Assembly (NCBI GenBank): GCA_006538405.1
Contig: BJKQ01000016.1
Span: forward strand, 682,001-746,000
Length of the DNA stretch: 64,000 nucleotides
Source of the DNA: Hansfordia pulvinata
Lineage: Eukaryota > Ascomycota > Sordariomycetes > Xylariales
Direction of reading: 5' to 3'
Of this stretch, positions 1 to 10,550 are shown piece after piece. The translations under genes were made by a program, and so were the position numbers. The notes beneath the pieces were generated by a model. That model was given only the letters and a program-made list of their open reading frames with translations. It had not been told where the DNA came from and searched no databases. How positions within the stretch are numbered: the stretch's first letter is position 1; each line of letters opens with the position of its first letter.

Positions 1-73
1 CCCTATCGAACCGAGCACTCGGGCAAGTTCGAGCGGCCATTCTCTGCTGTACGGCAGTAAGTGCAGCCCGGGC

Positions 74-1017
74 TCAAACCTGCCTCTTGCTGACATTGCC
101 GCCAGCGCTGTTGCCGTCTTCTGCGTGACAGCCATTCTCGCCTTCGGACTGCCCGGGCTTGGTCTGCGACTGGGTGCCTGGTTGTCTCTGCACGGACTTG
201 CTCATGATGACGTAGTTGGGCTCAAATGTCTTGCCGTGGCGCAGCTTCCGGGGCTCAGGGGAGATGGCATCCCTCTCGAAGCCCATCTTGCGGTAGAAAC
301 TGTGGGCGTGCTTGTTACTGAGGAAGCAGGTCAGCATCACCTTGGTGATGGGTGGCGTGTGGGCAGCCACGCTTTCTAGGTGATGCATAAGAAGCTGCGC
401 GAGTCCGGTGCTGTGTATATGGCAAGTATGTCAGCTCTGTTCCGTTGAACACCGAGGTGGGATTCAGGGAGACTTCAGGCCCGGGGCAAAACAGCTGAAG
501 AGAAGCCCAGACTCACCCGCGCAGATCGGGTTTGAGATGGATCTCGTAGCAGTAAACAACAGGCTGGCCCTCCTCCAGGGTGGGCATGAGCGAAACGAAA
601 GCGCGCAAGGCTTTCGTGCTGTCTTTGACCAAGAGATAGCGCAGCTCGGGCGAGGCCATTTCGTCGCGCTTATGTTGCGGGTTCCAGCCGTCGGGAGACG
701 CCGCATAGTCGTCGTAACTTGTCTCCTTGACCAGGTTGAAGCAGGCCTCAAGGTCTGCCGCGGCGATGCTCCGCGCGCTGACCATGCTGATGGCCAGACG
801 GGCTCCGTTCTTGGGATGGTCCCATCGCGTCCAGTCGGGATCTCTTGCAGCAAAGTCAGTGTCTTGGAACTAGGTGTGTGTCAAGAAGGAGGGTTTCTCC
901 TTACGAAGGGCATAGATGCGACCTGACGAAGTCCTCGTCGGTCTTGCCGTTGACACGCTCAAGCAGGTCCGAGGTGCCGCGCCGGCGCTTAGCGCGGGTT
1001 CGGGGCGGTCCCGTCAT
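74..1017 (-). CDS. NAT4: N-alpha-acetyltransferase 40 (NatD/Nat4-type, histone H4/H2A N-terminal acetyltransferase)
   Basis: Three exons on the minus strand, 905-1017, 517-843 and 74-410, give about 258 residues in a continuous frame. The family acetylates the N-terminal serine of histones H4 and H2A in the nucleus or cytoplasm. The acetyl-CoA loop R-G-T-G-L-A is seen near residues 146-151, split by intron 2. The C-terminal block resembles NatD proteins: KVMLTCFLSN, then a FYRKMGF strand-helix, SPEPRKLRHG and YVIMSK. The N-terminal part holds the DWTRWDHPKNGARLAI segment that leads into the GNAT fold. Intron 1 uses a GTAAGG donor and, to keep frame, an AAG acceptor at 844; the stronger-looking TAG at 870 would shift the frame. 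A Gln/Gly/Ser-rich tail of about 35 residues follows the domain. It is divergent from the LYR gene with 437 bp between starts. The family call is strong; the exact intron 1 acceptor is less sure. Confidence 0.85.
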
Positions 1018-1454
1018 GTGAGGAAGCGTGGGAATTTCGCTGTGCTATCCGTTTGTCTTGAGTGGCGAAAGAACTTGGAAAGTTCCAGAGGTGGGAATGA
1101 TTGAACGGGAAGCTCGAGCTGTCATGTCTCTATATACAATTGAGGCCGTATCGATCAGTCGTGGGACCGACGAGGCACGCGACGGGACTCATCGAAGCGC
1201 TCCGACGAAAGGACAGTGTTGAAAGCACAGTTTGACACGAAGCGCACAGTAGGGAGAGAATCCCTGATAGTTGCATACCCCCACAAAGCTTATGCGCTGC
1301 CTGCCTCAGGTGGCCCAGTTGCAGCGCACACAGGCCGATCCCGTCCGCTCTCCGCCGGCCCCTCCACCCCAAAACCACAAAACGTCGTGAGCCGATACTT
1401 GAATGTCTCGCTGAACCACCCACAAACCACAACCAGACACCCATAGACCTGGCT
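1018..1454. promoter_or_regulatory. Shared intergenic region of a divergent gene pair
   Basis: This 437-bp spacer separates the divergent NatD-like (-) and LYR-protein (+) genes and must contain both promoters. I see no clear TATA box. The part next to the LYR start (about 1330-1450) is C/A-rich with little G, as is common in fungal 5' leaders. Confidence 0.5.
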
Positions 1455-2154
1455 ATGCGACAAGCCCTTGCCCAGCGCCTGCAGGCCGCGCCCCGCGCAC
1501 CCGCTGTCTGCCAGGCCGCGCCCCGGCGCCACGCCACAACCAGCTCCGGCTCCGGCCCCGGCTCCGGCCCCGGCTCCGGCCCCGGCCCCGGCCCGAAACC
1601 CGCCAACCCCGCAGGCGGCCGCCGCCGGGGCGCCAGCTACTTTGGCGGCGGCACGGGCGCCACTCTCAGTCTAGACCAGGTACGTTTGAGTCGGATCGCA
1701 TCTCTCTGCTTTCTCAGGATCCCGAGGCAGAGGCGCCCATCCGTCCATCCGTCATCGTCCCATCGCACACCTGTGCACTAGTTCAACCCCCCCCTCCTTC
1801 CCTTCCCCCTTTTTGAAACTCGACTGACCAACCTCTCCGCAGTTCCTGCTCCGCCAGCGCGCCATCTCGCTCTACCGGGACATTGTGCGCGGCACGAGGC
1901 GGATCCCGGACGTGACGGCGCGCGACGAGACGCGCCGCCACGCGCGGGCCGAGTTCGAGCGCTCGCGCGCCAAGCTGGCGTCCCTGGGGACCGGCGCCGC
2001 CGCGCCTGGTGAGACATCCGCCGCTGCCGCCAAGGAGGGTCAGAAGGGCCCCGGGCCCGAGGAGGACCCGGCCGAGCACGCGCGCTACCTGCTCTCCACT
2101 GGCAGGTCCGAGTGGGAGGTTGTCGAGCGGTGGATCTCGAGCATGGGGCGGTAA
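1455..2154 (+). CDS. LYR-motif mitochondrial protein, LYRM2-like
   Basis: Two exons, 1455-1679 and 1843-2154, encode 178 residues. The junction GACCAG|GTACGT ... CTCCGCAG|TTCCTG preserves frame. Exon 2 opens with FLLRQRAISLYRDIVRGTRRIP, containing the L-Y-R triad at about residues 85-87, followed by an ARAEFERSR helix and the C-terminal WEVVERWISSMGR. This is the Complex1_LYR fold that binds mitochondrial acyl carrier protein; LYRM2-type members act in respiratory complex I assembly or function. The N-terminus is Arg/Ala-rich with few acids, consistent with a mitochondrial presequence. It carries a Ser-Gly-Pro repeat encoded by a GGCTCCGGCCCC array at about 1542-1592, which lengthens the protein compared with usual LYRM2 homologues. 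A second low-complexity stretch (GAAAPGETSAAAAKEGQKGPGPEE) interrupts the C-terminal half. The family assignment is confident; the LYRM2 subfamily is an inference. Confidence 0.82.
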
Positions 2155-2736
2155 GAGACGGAGGGTTTCCTTCTGTCATGGGACGAGTGCTTTCGTCGAT
2201 TTCACTGGTGGATACATGGGAGAAAACGTAGGAGGGCCTGGATAGTGGCAGGCGAGGCCCTCGATGGAAAAGGGCTTCCCTCCAGTCGGGGAACGCGACG
2301 AAGAAAAAGCATCGGTTTACACTGGGCGAGTCTTTCGTATTTTGTACACCAATCTATATGGGCTTGCAGTACTACAGCAAATTACAGTCCGGCCGGGCCC
2401 AGGGCAACAGCAAGACACCGCAGGCCCCGGTCCGCTGGAGAACGCGCGTTCGAGCAGACTGCTCGGACGAATCAACGTATTATTCCTTCTCCTCTTCTTC
2501 CTTCCCTGATATATGACAGCCTGGGCGCGTTGTCGATGCAGATGTGGATGAGACTCCGAGCGCCCTCCAAAACGATCGTACGGCGTACTGGCTGTCGTGT
2601 CATGGCACATCTGCCCCGTGAATACCTCACTGCTCTTCTTCCCCATAGACCCCTTCGCCTCGATTTCCGAGCAGTATCGTCTGCATCGCGCGCCTCGACA
2701 CGCCCGTCTCCTCCGATCCGGCAAAGAGCCGACAGC
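2155..2736. other. Intergenic, convergent 3' flanks
   Basis: Spacer between the 3' ends of the LYR gene (+) and the bL36m gene (-). It presumably holds both 3' UTRs. Reading frames here lack any recognisable motif and I see no RNA gene. Confidence 0.5.
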
Positions 2737-3253
2737 CTAGCCCTGGCGCTGCTTGTGTCTCGGGTTGGCGCTGCAGATGATGTAGCGGTAGCCGCGGTGG
2801 CGCTTGTTGGTCTTGCGGCGGACGACCTGTTGTTGCCTCGTTAGCAAAGCCCCGGGGCCCTGTTCGACTTCTTGCCCCTTGCCGCCCCGGCTCGAGATCC
2901 CGAGCAGGAAGACGGGGGAGAGACGGCGACCGTCGTCATACCTTGCAGTGCTCGCACCGCCTCTTGATGGAGCTGTGCACCTTCATGCCGCGCGTCTGCT
3001 GAGCCCGCAGCGGCAGCAGCGTCCCCGCCGGCGCTGCCCCCCGCGACGCGATGCTTGGGCGCGCCGCGGCCGCCGTCACCGATGCCGTCTGTATCCGGCC
3101 GGCGAGCGCGGGGGCGCGACAGCAGGAGCCATGTGAGCTGAAAGCGCGGGTAGCGAGCTTGAAGGAGGAGGAGGCGACGGAGGGGATCGGAGAGCGGCGG
3201 GCCGCGGGCGAAAGGGCGAGGGCGCGCAGGGGCGCGAGCAGGGTCGAGGCCAT
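2737..3253 (-). CDS. Mitochondrial large-subunit ribosomal protein bL36m
   Basis: Two exons, 2942-3253 and 2737-2826, give 133 residues. The C-terminal 40 or so residues are a textbook bacterial L36: MKVHSSIKRRCEHCK, then VVRRKTNKRHRGYRYIIC and NPRHKQRQG. The zinc ligands C-x2-C ... C ... H are all present. L36 is the smallest protein of the large subunit and binds 23S-type rRNA. The first 85-90 residues are Ala/Ser/Arg-rich with almost no acidic residues, fitting an unusually long mitochondrial presequence. The intron (GTATGA ... AACAACAG) falls exactly between the CEHCK and VVRR blocks. The start at 3253 is preferred because the reading frame further upstream, though open, shows no conserved features. 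Confidence 0.9.
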
Positions 3254-4140
3254 GGCGGGCTGATGTGTCCTGGCGGGTTGTGCTCGATTGTTGAAGTTGT
3301 TGCGGCTGTTCCAGGGGGGAGAAGACGCGACGGCGACGTTCGCTGGACGAGGATCGAGAGGTTGGGACGCCTTTTCGTTGCTGGACACGAATTGGCCTAG
3401 AGGTTGTCGCGGGCTGATGTTGAATCCTCCGTGGTCGTCACCGCGGCTCACGCAGCTTTTCCGAGTTGTGGGGCCTCGAAAGGCCGTGGCCAATCACTGG
3501 GTTAGGTATTGAATGCCAGGCGCAGGCGCGCACTGTATGAACATGAGGTAGGTACCTAGAGCTGTGACTGGGGTGAGCGCAAGCGCAATTGAACCTGGAT
3601 GTCCGACGTTATGCAATTAAGCAGAATTTGAGCCATCCTCTTCATTGCCTTTCCGCCCAACACGTCGACGTGCAGTATCGACAGGCAGTGATTTTATAGA
3701 CAAGATTGATATTGTCTGGTGCCAGCCACTTCCTGGTGATACGAATTGAAACTGACACAGCCTGAGCACCAGGTGAATGAAACATTTATACGCTTTATGA
3801 ACTAAACAGAATTGGTATGTGGCTCCTTTCAAAAGTCGTGAATGCGTAAACACGTCAGTCTGCAACTGCAATCCCAACCACGGAAGACCTGCACTCGGCA
3901 GAGCGACGTGCGCACTAAGAAGCGTCAGACGTAGGACGGTTAGGACGATGACCCTGGGGCCCACGCCGTCCTCCCTCGTGTCTCAGAGCACTTTGTCCAT
4001 TACCCAATGTCCCATGGTGCGCTTCCACGTCCGATCGTGTCAGTCACACCCTCCACAGTTGCGGATGCGGTAGCGCCTTTCGTGGCAGTGCAATATTCCC
4101 AGCCACGTTCTATCACCCACCAGCAGATTTCGGGATCGAT
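3254..4140. other. Intergenic region upstream of bL36m
   Basis: About 890 bp between the bL36m start and the Dsk2 stop (both minus-strand genes). It should contain the bL36m promoter and the Dsk2 3' UTR. A TAGGTAGGTACCTAG-like motif lies near 3545-3560. No gene recognised. Confidence 0.45.
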
Positions 4141-5514
4141 CTAGGAGCTCAGGAGATGCTCGATGGCGCCCTGTACACTCCCGCCGCTGCGCCTTAGGGC
4201 CTCGATGTTTCGGTCAAAGTCAAAGAAGCCCATGTCGTTCAGCTGCCGCAACTGCTCGGCGTAGCGCTCCTCGGGCGGTCTCGTGTCGGCAGGAGCACTG
4301 GCGCCGCCCCCTTGGCCCCCTGACAACGCCTGAAGCATTTGTTGCAGGGCTTCGCCCGAAGGCATGGGCATACCGAATGGGTTCTGACCAGCTCCCAAGT
4401 TGGGCGCGCCCCCAGCCCCAGGGGCAGCACCGAAAAGGCTGGCAAACGGGTTGGCCCCAGCACCAGCTCCCGCCCCCGCTCCGGCACCGGCATCACCACC
4501 CTCAGCTCCGCCGGCCGCATTTTGGTTTCCAGCAGCTCCCTGCCCTTGTTGACTCAACATGCTGCTGAGCAGACTGTTCAGCGGGTTCTCGCCACCGGCT
4601 CCGCCCGCGCCAGGGGCGCCGAAGAGACCACCGGCTCCAAGACCAAGGGGATCGAGGGGGTTTGGCGCGCTGTTGGCACCACCGGAGGCATTGTTGGTGT
4701 TGGAAGCCGAGTTGCCGCCCGAGGCGGGGTCGTTGTCAGTGACCCCGGGCATGGGAAACGCGCCAGCGCCACCGCCGCCCTGGTTCATCCTCTGCTGCTG
4801 TAGGCGGAAAGCGCTCTGCATAACCTGGGGATTCAACATCATCTCTCTTAGGCGTCGGTCGCGCAGCATGGCCATCGCGTTAGGATCGTTGCCGGACATG
4901 CGACCGAGCATGTCAAGAAAGGCGGGGTCGTCCATCATGGCGTTGAGACGCTGGCGAACCTCGGGGTTCTCGAGACTTCGGAGCATCTCCTCGGGGTTGG
5001 GCATGCCGCCGGCTCCCTGTCAGGCGCAACGTCAGTAACAGCTGCAGACTGCAAGGGGTATTACGGAGATGGGGCCAGCACGTACACCTTGTTCAAACAT
5101 GGAGGCAGGTGGAAGGTTGGTGTAGCCGGCATAGCGGGCGCCAGTGATGGCAGCCAAGGGGTCGTTGGCCGTGCCGGCGGCCATGTTGGTCGGGATCTGA
5201 GGGGCGCCCTGGGACTGGGAGGTCTGCGGAGCAGGGTTGCTGGCAGCGCTTTTGACGAGATGGACGGTGTTGCCGGCCTTAATCTTGTAGGTGGAGAGGG
5301 GCTCTTCGTTCTTCATGACGCGGCCCGAGTAGATGAGGCGCTGTCTGTCGACGGGGATGTCTTCAAAGTCGGCGCCAGCAAGTTTGTTCTTGAGATCGGC
5401 AACGGTCGCAGTCTCGATCATGGAGATGGAGTGAGTCTTGTCGCCCGAGGTCTTGACCTTGAAAGAAACGACCTGATCGGACGCCGGGGCGGAGGCGGCA
5501 GCGTCGTCGGCCAT
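4141..5514 (-). CDS. DSK2: Dsk2/ubiquilin-like ubiquitin receptor (UBL-STI1-UBA)
   Basis: Two exons, 5086-5514 and 4141-5016 (GGT|GTACGT ... GACAG|GGA), encode 434 residues. An N-terminal ubiquitin-like domain covers about residues 14-90 (VSFKVKTSGDKTHSISM ... RLIYSGRVMKNEEPLSTYKIKAGNTVHLVK). A NLPPASMFEQG linker leads to an STI1-type segment (about 146-200, NPEEMLRSLENPEVRQRLNAMMDDPAFLDML). The C-terminal 44 residues are a UBA domain (YAEQLRQLNDMGFFDFDRNIEALRRSGGSVQGAIEHLL). The family shuttles polyubiquitylated proteins to the proteasome. The middle is Gly/Ala/Asn-rich with an AGAGAGAGA tract, longer than in yeast Dsk2. The start at 5514 places the UBL where expected; the frame is open upstream to 5868, but that part looks like leader sequence. 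Confidence 0.93.
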
Positions 5515-7348
5515 GGTGGGCGGGGATATGCGTGGAATGAGGATGGCGGGTCGGGTTTCTGGGAAGCCGGACAGGTTTGGAGGGGCTGTCAGGCAACAGA
5601 AGACGCGCGTGTAGCGAGACGAGGAGTGAGCGCCGCAGAAATGACAATGCAATACACCGACGTAGACGAGAGAACTGCCTGCGCGACAGGCTTGGCGGTG
5701 ATGGATGGAGTCGAGGCGCGCGGATGGGAGCCAGATGAGAGCCGACGAAAGTAACGAGGCAGGAGCAGCGATGTGAACGTCAGCGATCAGAGGTGGTGGC
5801 GGCGCTTGGTGATGCGTGGTGGGGCGGACCTCAGGTCGGGTCGGCGGGAGCTGCGGAGTACCCTGCAAGTACGGGGATCAGAGGTTCTTTTGCGTCCGAG
5901 GCGCTGGATGTTCGTCCTGAGCCGGCAGAGGCGGGTGTTCTCCTGCACCGTTTTAAGCGTACAGCTACCCCTTGCGTTCCCTCCGTCCCCTGAGCCGGCT
6001 GAGCACGGTACGCGGCTGGCTGTACTCGACAGGTCGAGGTGGGGTGCGGGGATCGCCCTCCAAGTGGAAGTGAGATCACTCGCATTTCCCGACTTGCGGC
6101 GGCATCGCTGCGCGCTTATGACCCCCAACGCCTGCCTTCCGGGCAGGCTGCTCTCCAGCACAGTGAATGGATGCCTCTCCACCCTATTGTCACTCGTAGT
6201 GGTCTGGAGAGGTCCACTGTCCTTCGTTGCTTACAAGTACTACCCAAGGTGCATGTGTTAGCGGAGGTAAGGCAGAGCGCTGTGAATGAGGCCGGCCGAC
6301 CCGGCGCGGCTGCCCCGTGTTGCTGTCCGTCCCGTCCCGGGCGTACGAGTACTCGCACACGAGACGCTGCCTGGTCAGCGTCTTCCAGAAGGTGCTATTG
6401 GTAATCCCTGCGTGATTCTACTCCCCGCACGGCGAAGATGTGCTTGTGGACTTTCAAGTTCAGTGCAAACACCACTGGATCCATTTTCGGGGCGCCTTAC
6501 CCAGTACTAAGCACACGATGTAAGCATCCATCTGCAACACCATAAAAACCCAGGTACGTGCTTGTCCTCCCCGCCCGCTTGCGAAGCGGGAATGCCCTCA
6601 CTGATCCTTTCTCCTCGCGACAGCATTCGCATTTTCTATCGTGAATCTCACCTTTCAGAACTGTTATTACCTATCATCCATGCACCAGCAACGGTCCACT
6701 GACTTCTCACGGCTGTTGGTCGCACTGTCAGGTCTCGTTCATCCAACCAAGCCAGAGTACCTTGTATGCATTGGCGTTGACAAAATGAGGCCATGTTGAT
6801 CTTGGTTGGAAGGTAGGTAGGTAGGTACTAGATGGCTGGTGTGGCCAAGCCTAAAGAAAAGCCAGTCTTGCTTCAAGGGCCCTGCCCTCTCCGCCCCCAA
6901 CCAATCCTGGTCGGCCACGCTGCGGAGCTGCGCCTACGAGTAGAGGCAATCTCAGCCTCGACAGCTCGAAACAGCTTGGCGCGGCAAATATGTAGGTGTA
7001 GGTATTGATCATTAAACCTATCGCTGCCAGCGCGGCTGCCTTGCGGGGCCTGTCAAGCGGTAAGCATCCATCTGTGCGAACAGGGGAATGGGCACGGGGT
7101 CAAGGCCGGGCGGCAACAAGGGTAGGGTAATTGGACCCCTGGCCCTCGCTGGCGCACAAACGCCGCGCAAACACCGCTGAGGGCATTCCGACCTCTTCTG
7201 GCGTCTCTGGTCTCTGCCGCGATTCCGGTAGCTGCCATATATAGCCCCATGCTCTCCGGGAGCCACGTCTCTCCGCGCCAGCTTACCTTATTCTTGGCTC
7301 CTCGCTCTCTGTCCATGCCTCCCTCGGGGGCCGGGCCGCTGCGTAGCC
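5515..7348. other. Intergenic region between divergent dsk2 and the 7.3-kb gene
   Basis: About 1.8 kb with no convincing gene. It includes the promoters of dsk2 (-) and the downstream membrane-protein gene (+). A TATATAG at about 7238-7244 lies 105 nt before the ATG at 7349 and could be its TATA box. A GGTAGGTAGGTAGGTAC tract (6812-6828) and a GTACGAGTAC motif (6343-6352) belong to motif families dispersed across the window. Confidence 0.5.
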
Positions 7349-7986
7349 ATGACTTTCAACGACCGCTTCCACAACTTCTTCCCAGTTTACGCGCCCATAT
7401 TTGCCGATCTGCGTGATGGCGAATGCGGCGCGCTCTTCCGACAGCTCGACAGCAGCACGCAGGTGTGGGATGGCGTGTGCCCCAAGGTGCTCGACTGCAT
7501 CCTGGAGGGCACGAGCGAGAGTGTCAAGGCCAACATGGCCAGCGGCAGCCTCGTGCTGGGCTTGTCGCCGTCCATCTTGTCGTATCTGGGCTCCCGGGCT
7601 CCCGAGGTCGCCCTCCTAGCCCGCCGGCGCCCGCTGCTCGCCCTCATTCTCGCTGCCGGCGCACCCGCCGTCCAGGTTCTGCCCACCTATGTCTATGATG
7701 ACCCGGCTTCCCAGCTGGCCCCGCGGGCGGGCGCCCGGCGACCCCGCTGGCTCTCCGAGCTCGGCAACGTCCCTGCCGCCGCGCTGGTGTTGCTCCAGTA
7801 CGCCCTCGCCCTCGCCGCCACTGCGAACACTCTCACCGTCACCTATCACACCGGCCTGTGGGGCATCAACACCATAAGCTGCGAAACCGTCTACCTGCCC
7901 TTGCTGTGGGTTGCTCTGTCGGGCTCCATCCACCTTAGCGCCATGGTCGCCCTGCACCTACAGCTGCAACGGACGGGGGGCGTCGG

Positions 7987-8025
<39 letters not shown>

Positions 8026-8494
8026 CAGCAGCAGCAGCGGACTACGCGGGCGAATTGGGCGCGTGCTCCGGCACGAGCTGACCTTGTGCCAGCATCACCC
8101 GGAGAAGCTGTCGGTGGAAGTGCAGGACGAGTCGTTGTGGTACATTGCCGCGTCGTGGATGACGGCGTTCCTGAGCGTGATCCATCTACTGTATGGGACC
8201 ATTGCCTTTTCCTCGGTCGCCCTCATCGGTATGTGGCTGTTTGAGCCGCCCCTCTTTGAGCCCTGCTGGCGAGCATATACGGCGATGGCCAGCTAACACG
8301 GCGTTAAATCTCCAGGCTATGTCGACAGTATTCAGCTGATTGCGCGTCTGATAGCGTCGAGCATCGTGTGCCGCGCTGTGGTCATGTTTGAACTGGCAGG
8401 CATGCGCAACGCCAAGGCCCAGGGCAGTGACGCAACTGAATTGAGCTTGCTCGGAAATAGCACGACTGCACTGCTCCGCCAGCAGGCATCGTAG
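7349..8494 (+). CDS. Predicted multi-pass membrane protein with polyserine tract
   Basis: Two exons, 7349-8228 and 8316-8494, encode 352 residues; the intron is GTATGT ... CTCCAG in phase 1. I do not recognise the family. Hydrophobic segments at about residues 85-108, 140-160, 172-200 and 258-320 suggest at least four to six membrane passes. The hydrophilic loop between the second half's helices contains 16 consecutive serines (215-230), encoded almost purely by AGC. The N-terminal MTFNDRFHNFFPVYAPIF and a CPKVLDCILEG segment precede the membrane region. The C-terminus (SLLGNSTTALLRQQAS) is polar. The layout is like uncharacterised fungal plasma-membrane or ER proteins. Gene structure is well supported by frame continuity across the intron. 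Confidence 0.72.
7991..8038 (+). repeat. (AGC)n trinucleotide microsatellite, coding polyserine
   Basis: Sixteen triplets, fifteen AGC and one AGT, in the reading frame of the membrane protein. Confidence 0.95.
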
Positions 8495-9203
8495 GCTGTA
8501 CATTCTGGGTGGGATTGAAGGCTTAAACGGGCAAACGGGTGAAGGCGGAGGAAGATAGAGATGCCCTCGTAAGACTCCCTGGGCGACAGACCCCCGAGAA
8601 AGCCCAGGCTGGCTCTCACGCTGCTTCAGTGTTGTACAGATAAAGAATGGTGCTTCAAGGTGTGAATCGCTTGATCGCGTCTCGTCGCCTCTGATATATA
8701 TTCGTACAGGCCCAGCTGAATGTTCTCGGTCGTCGACTAAGCTTCGAAGAAGACCGGAAATCAGCTTGCCAGCCAATCAAGACACTGACAAGTCGGACTT
8801 GAGTCGAATAGCGGGGTTCACGTACGAGTAACTTGAGCCAGGGTGCCAGGCCTCGTCGCATCCCTCTGCGGAGTACAATGCAATGTACCTACCTTACCTA
8901 ACATTTAGGTAGTATGTAGCCTGGAGGAGGTGGCAGCGAGTCGACGCGGCACCACCACCGATTCGGCAATGGACCTCGGCTCCGACTCCAATGCCGCTGA
9001 ACCATGGTCCTCACCTGCCATCACCGCAACACGGCACTATTTCCATCGCCATCCAGTTCAACCTCGACTTTTGCAACCTCTGACTGTCTTTCACGCCTGG
9101 ATTAGTTGTTTCAGATCCATCCGGGGCTCTTCGAATACAACAACAATTCTCGGCAGCCTCCCGCTCACCAACCAGCGTCGCCACGGCTTCCCACTCCACC
9201 ATC
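8495..9203. other. Intergenic region upstream of the quinone oxidoreductase
   Basis: About 700 bp with no gene recognised. It contains CGTACGAGTA (8821-8830) and a TACCTACCTTACCTAA tract (about 8886-8901). Confidence 0.45.
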
Positions 9204-10375
9204 ATGCAGGGAATCCGGTTATCCGAGTATGTCAAGGTAAGACCGGTCGCCCCAATGGACCCTCATTCCCAGCATCACTGCTGAGACTCGTGTCGCAACG
9301 GATCCAAAGGGGCCCAAGGACCTCCGCGTCACTGAGCTGCCCGCCCCGAAACCCAGCCCGGACGAGTACCTGATCGAAGTGCACGCCGCCGCCACCAACT
9401 TCTTTGATATCCTGCAAATCCAGGGCAAATACCAGAACCAGCCCGTACGTCGTCGCCCTCGCTCATTCCCTCCCGGGCCGCCCGGTTCATTTGCCTCGGA
9501 GCACGCTAACGTTGCCCCCCGGACGCCGGAAAGCCTTCCCCTGGGTCGCTGGCGCCGAGTTCTCGGGCGTCGTCCTCTCGGCCCCGCAGGGGAGCAAGTC
9601 GCCCAAGTACCCGGCCGGCACGCGCGTCTTCGGGGCCAGCCAGGGCGCGTACGCCACGCAGGTGCTCGCGCGGGAGGAGCAGCTGCTGCCCGTGCCGGAG
9701 GGCTGGTCGGCGGCCGACGCGGCGGGCCTGTTCGTCACGGCGCCGACCAGCTACGGGGCGCTGGTGACCCGCGCGGGCGTGCGCCCGGGCGACTGGGTCT
9801 TGGTGCACGCGGCCGCGGGCGGCGTGGGCCTGGCCGCCGTGCAGATCGCCAAGGCGTTCGGCGCCACCGTCGTGGCCACCGCCGGCTCCGCGCGCAAGCT
9901 CGAGGTCGCCCGCGGCTACGGCGCCGACCACGTCGTCGACTACCGCGACGCCGCGTGGCCCGACGCCGTGCGCAAGCTGACCCCCGCGGGCCGCGGGGTC
10001 GACATTGTGTACGACCCCGTCGGGCTCGTCGACAAGAGCACAAAGTGCGTCGCCTGGAACGGGCGCATCCTCGTCGTGGGCTTCGCCGCGGGCCAGATCG
10101 AGAAGGTCGCCATGAACAAGGTCCTGCTCAAGAACATCAGCATCGTCGGCATTCACTGGGGCGCCTATGCCAAGTTCGAGCGCAGCACCATCCCCACCGT
10201 GTGGAAGGGCATTTGGGACCTCATCGGCCAGGGCAAGTTCCGCGGCACAAACTACGCCGACCGTGAGTTCGTCGGGCTCGACAGTGTCCCCGATGCTCTT
10301 GTCGCCCTTGGCTCGCGCGACTCGTGGGGCAAGGTCGTGGTCAAGGTACCGCAGGCTGGCGCAAGCAAGCTGTGA
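9204..10375 (+). CDS. NADPH:quinone oxidoreductase (zeta-crystallin-like, MDR superfamily)
   Basis: Exon 1 (9204-9236) gives MQGIRLSEYVK. Exon 2 (about 9310-9448) gives GPKDLRVTELPAPKPSPDEYLIEVHAAATNFFDILQIQGKYQNQP. Exon 3 (about 9534-10375) begins FPWVAGAEFSGVV and runs to the stop. The total is about 337 residues, normal for the family. The nucleotide-binding loop HAAAGGVGLAAVQIAKAFGA and the following YDPVG and WNGRILVVGFAAG are diagnostic; the enzyme reduces quinones or enones with NADPH and needs no zinc. The exon 2/3 junction is awkward: the strong-looking GTACGT donor at 9445 cannot be joined in frame to any AG. A weak GTCGTC donor at 9449 with AAAG at 9533 keeps frame and adds one residue relative to the expected NQPPFPW. 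Exon 2 could also begin at 9286. Confidence 0.88.
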
Positions 10376-10550
10376 GGACAGGTGCGGCAGGCGATACGTC
10401 GATGCGTGGTGAAATCTCCAGTATATACACAAATGCGCGTGGGGTGTTTCCAGCGCCCATCCTATCCCAATGTACAATTTCAAACTGATCCGTCGAAGCT
10501 CCTGATGCCGAAACCGAAGCCGCCAAGAGCAGCTCTCGCCCCCTTCACCT

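Noticed and set aside
1545..1592. Possible CRISPR-like or satellite array of GGCTCCGGCCCC
   Set aside because: It is a coding Ser-Gly-Pro low-complexity tract within the LYR protein, with no spacers.
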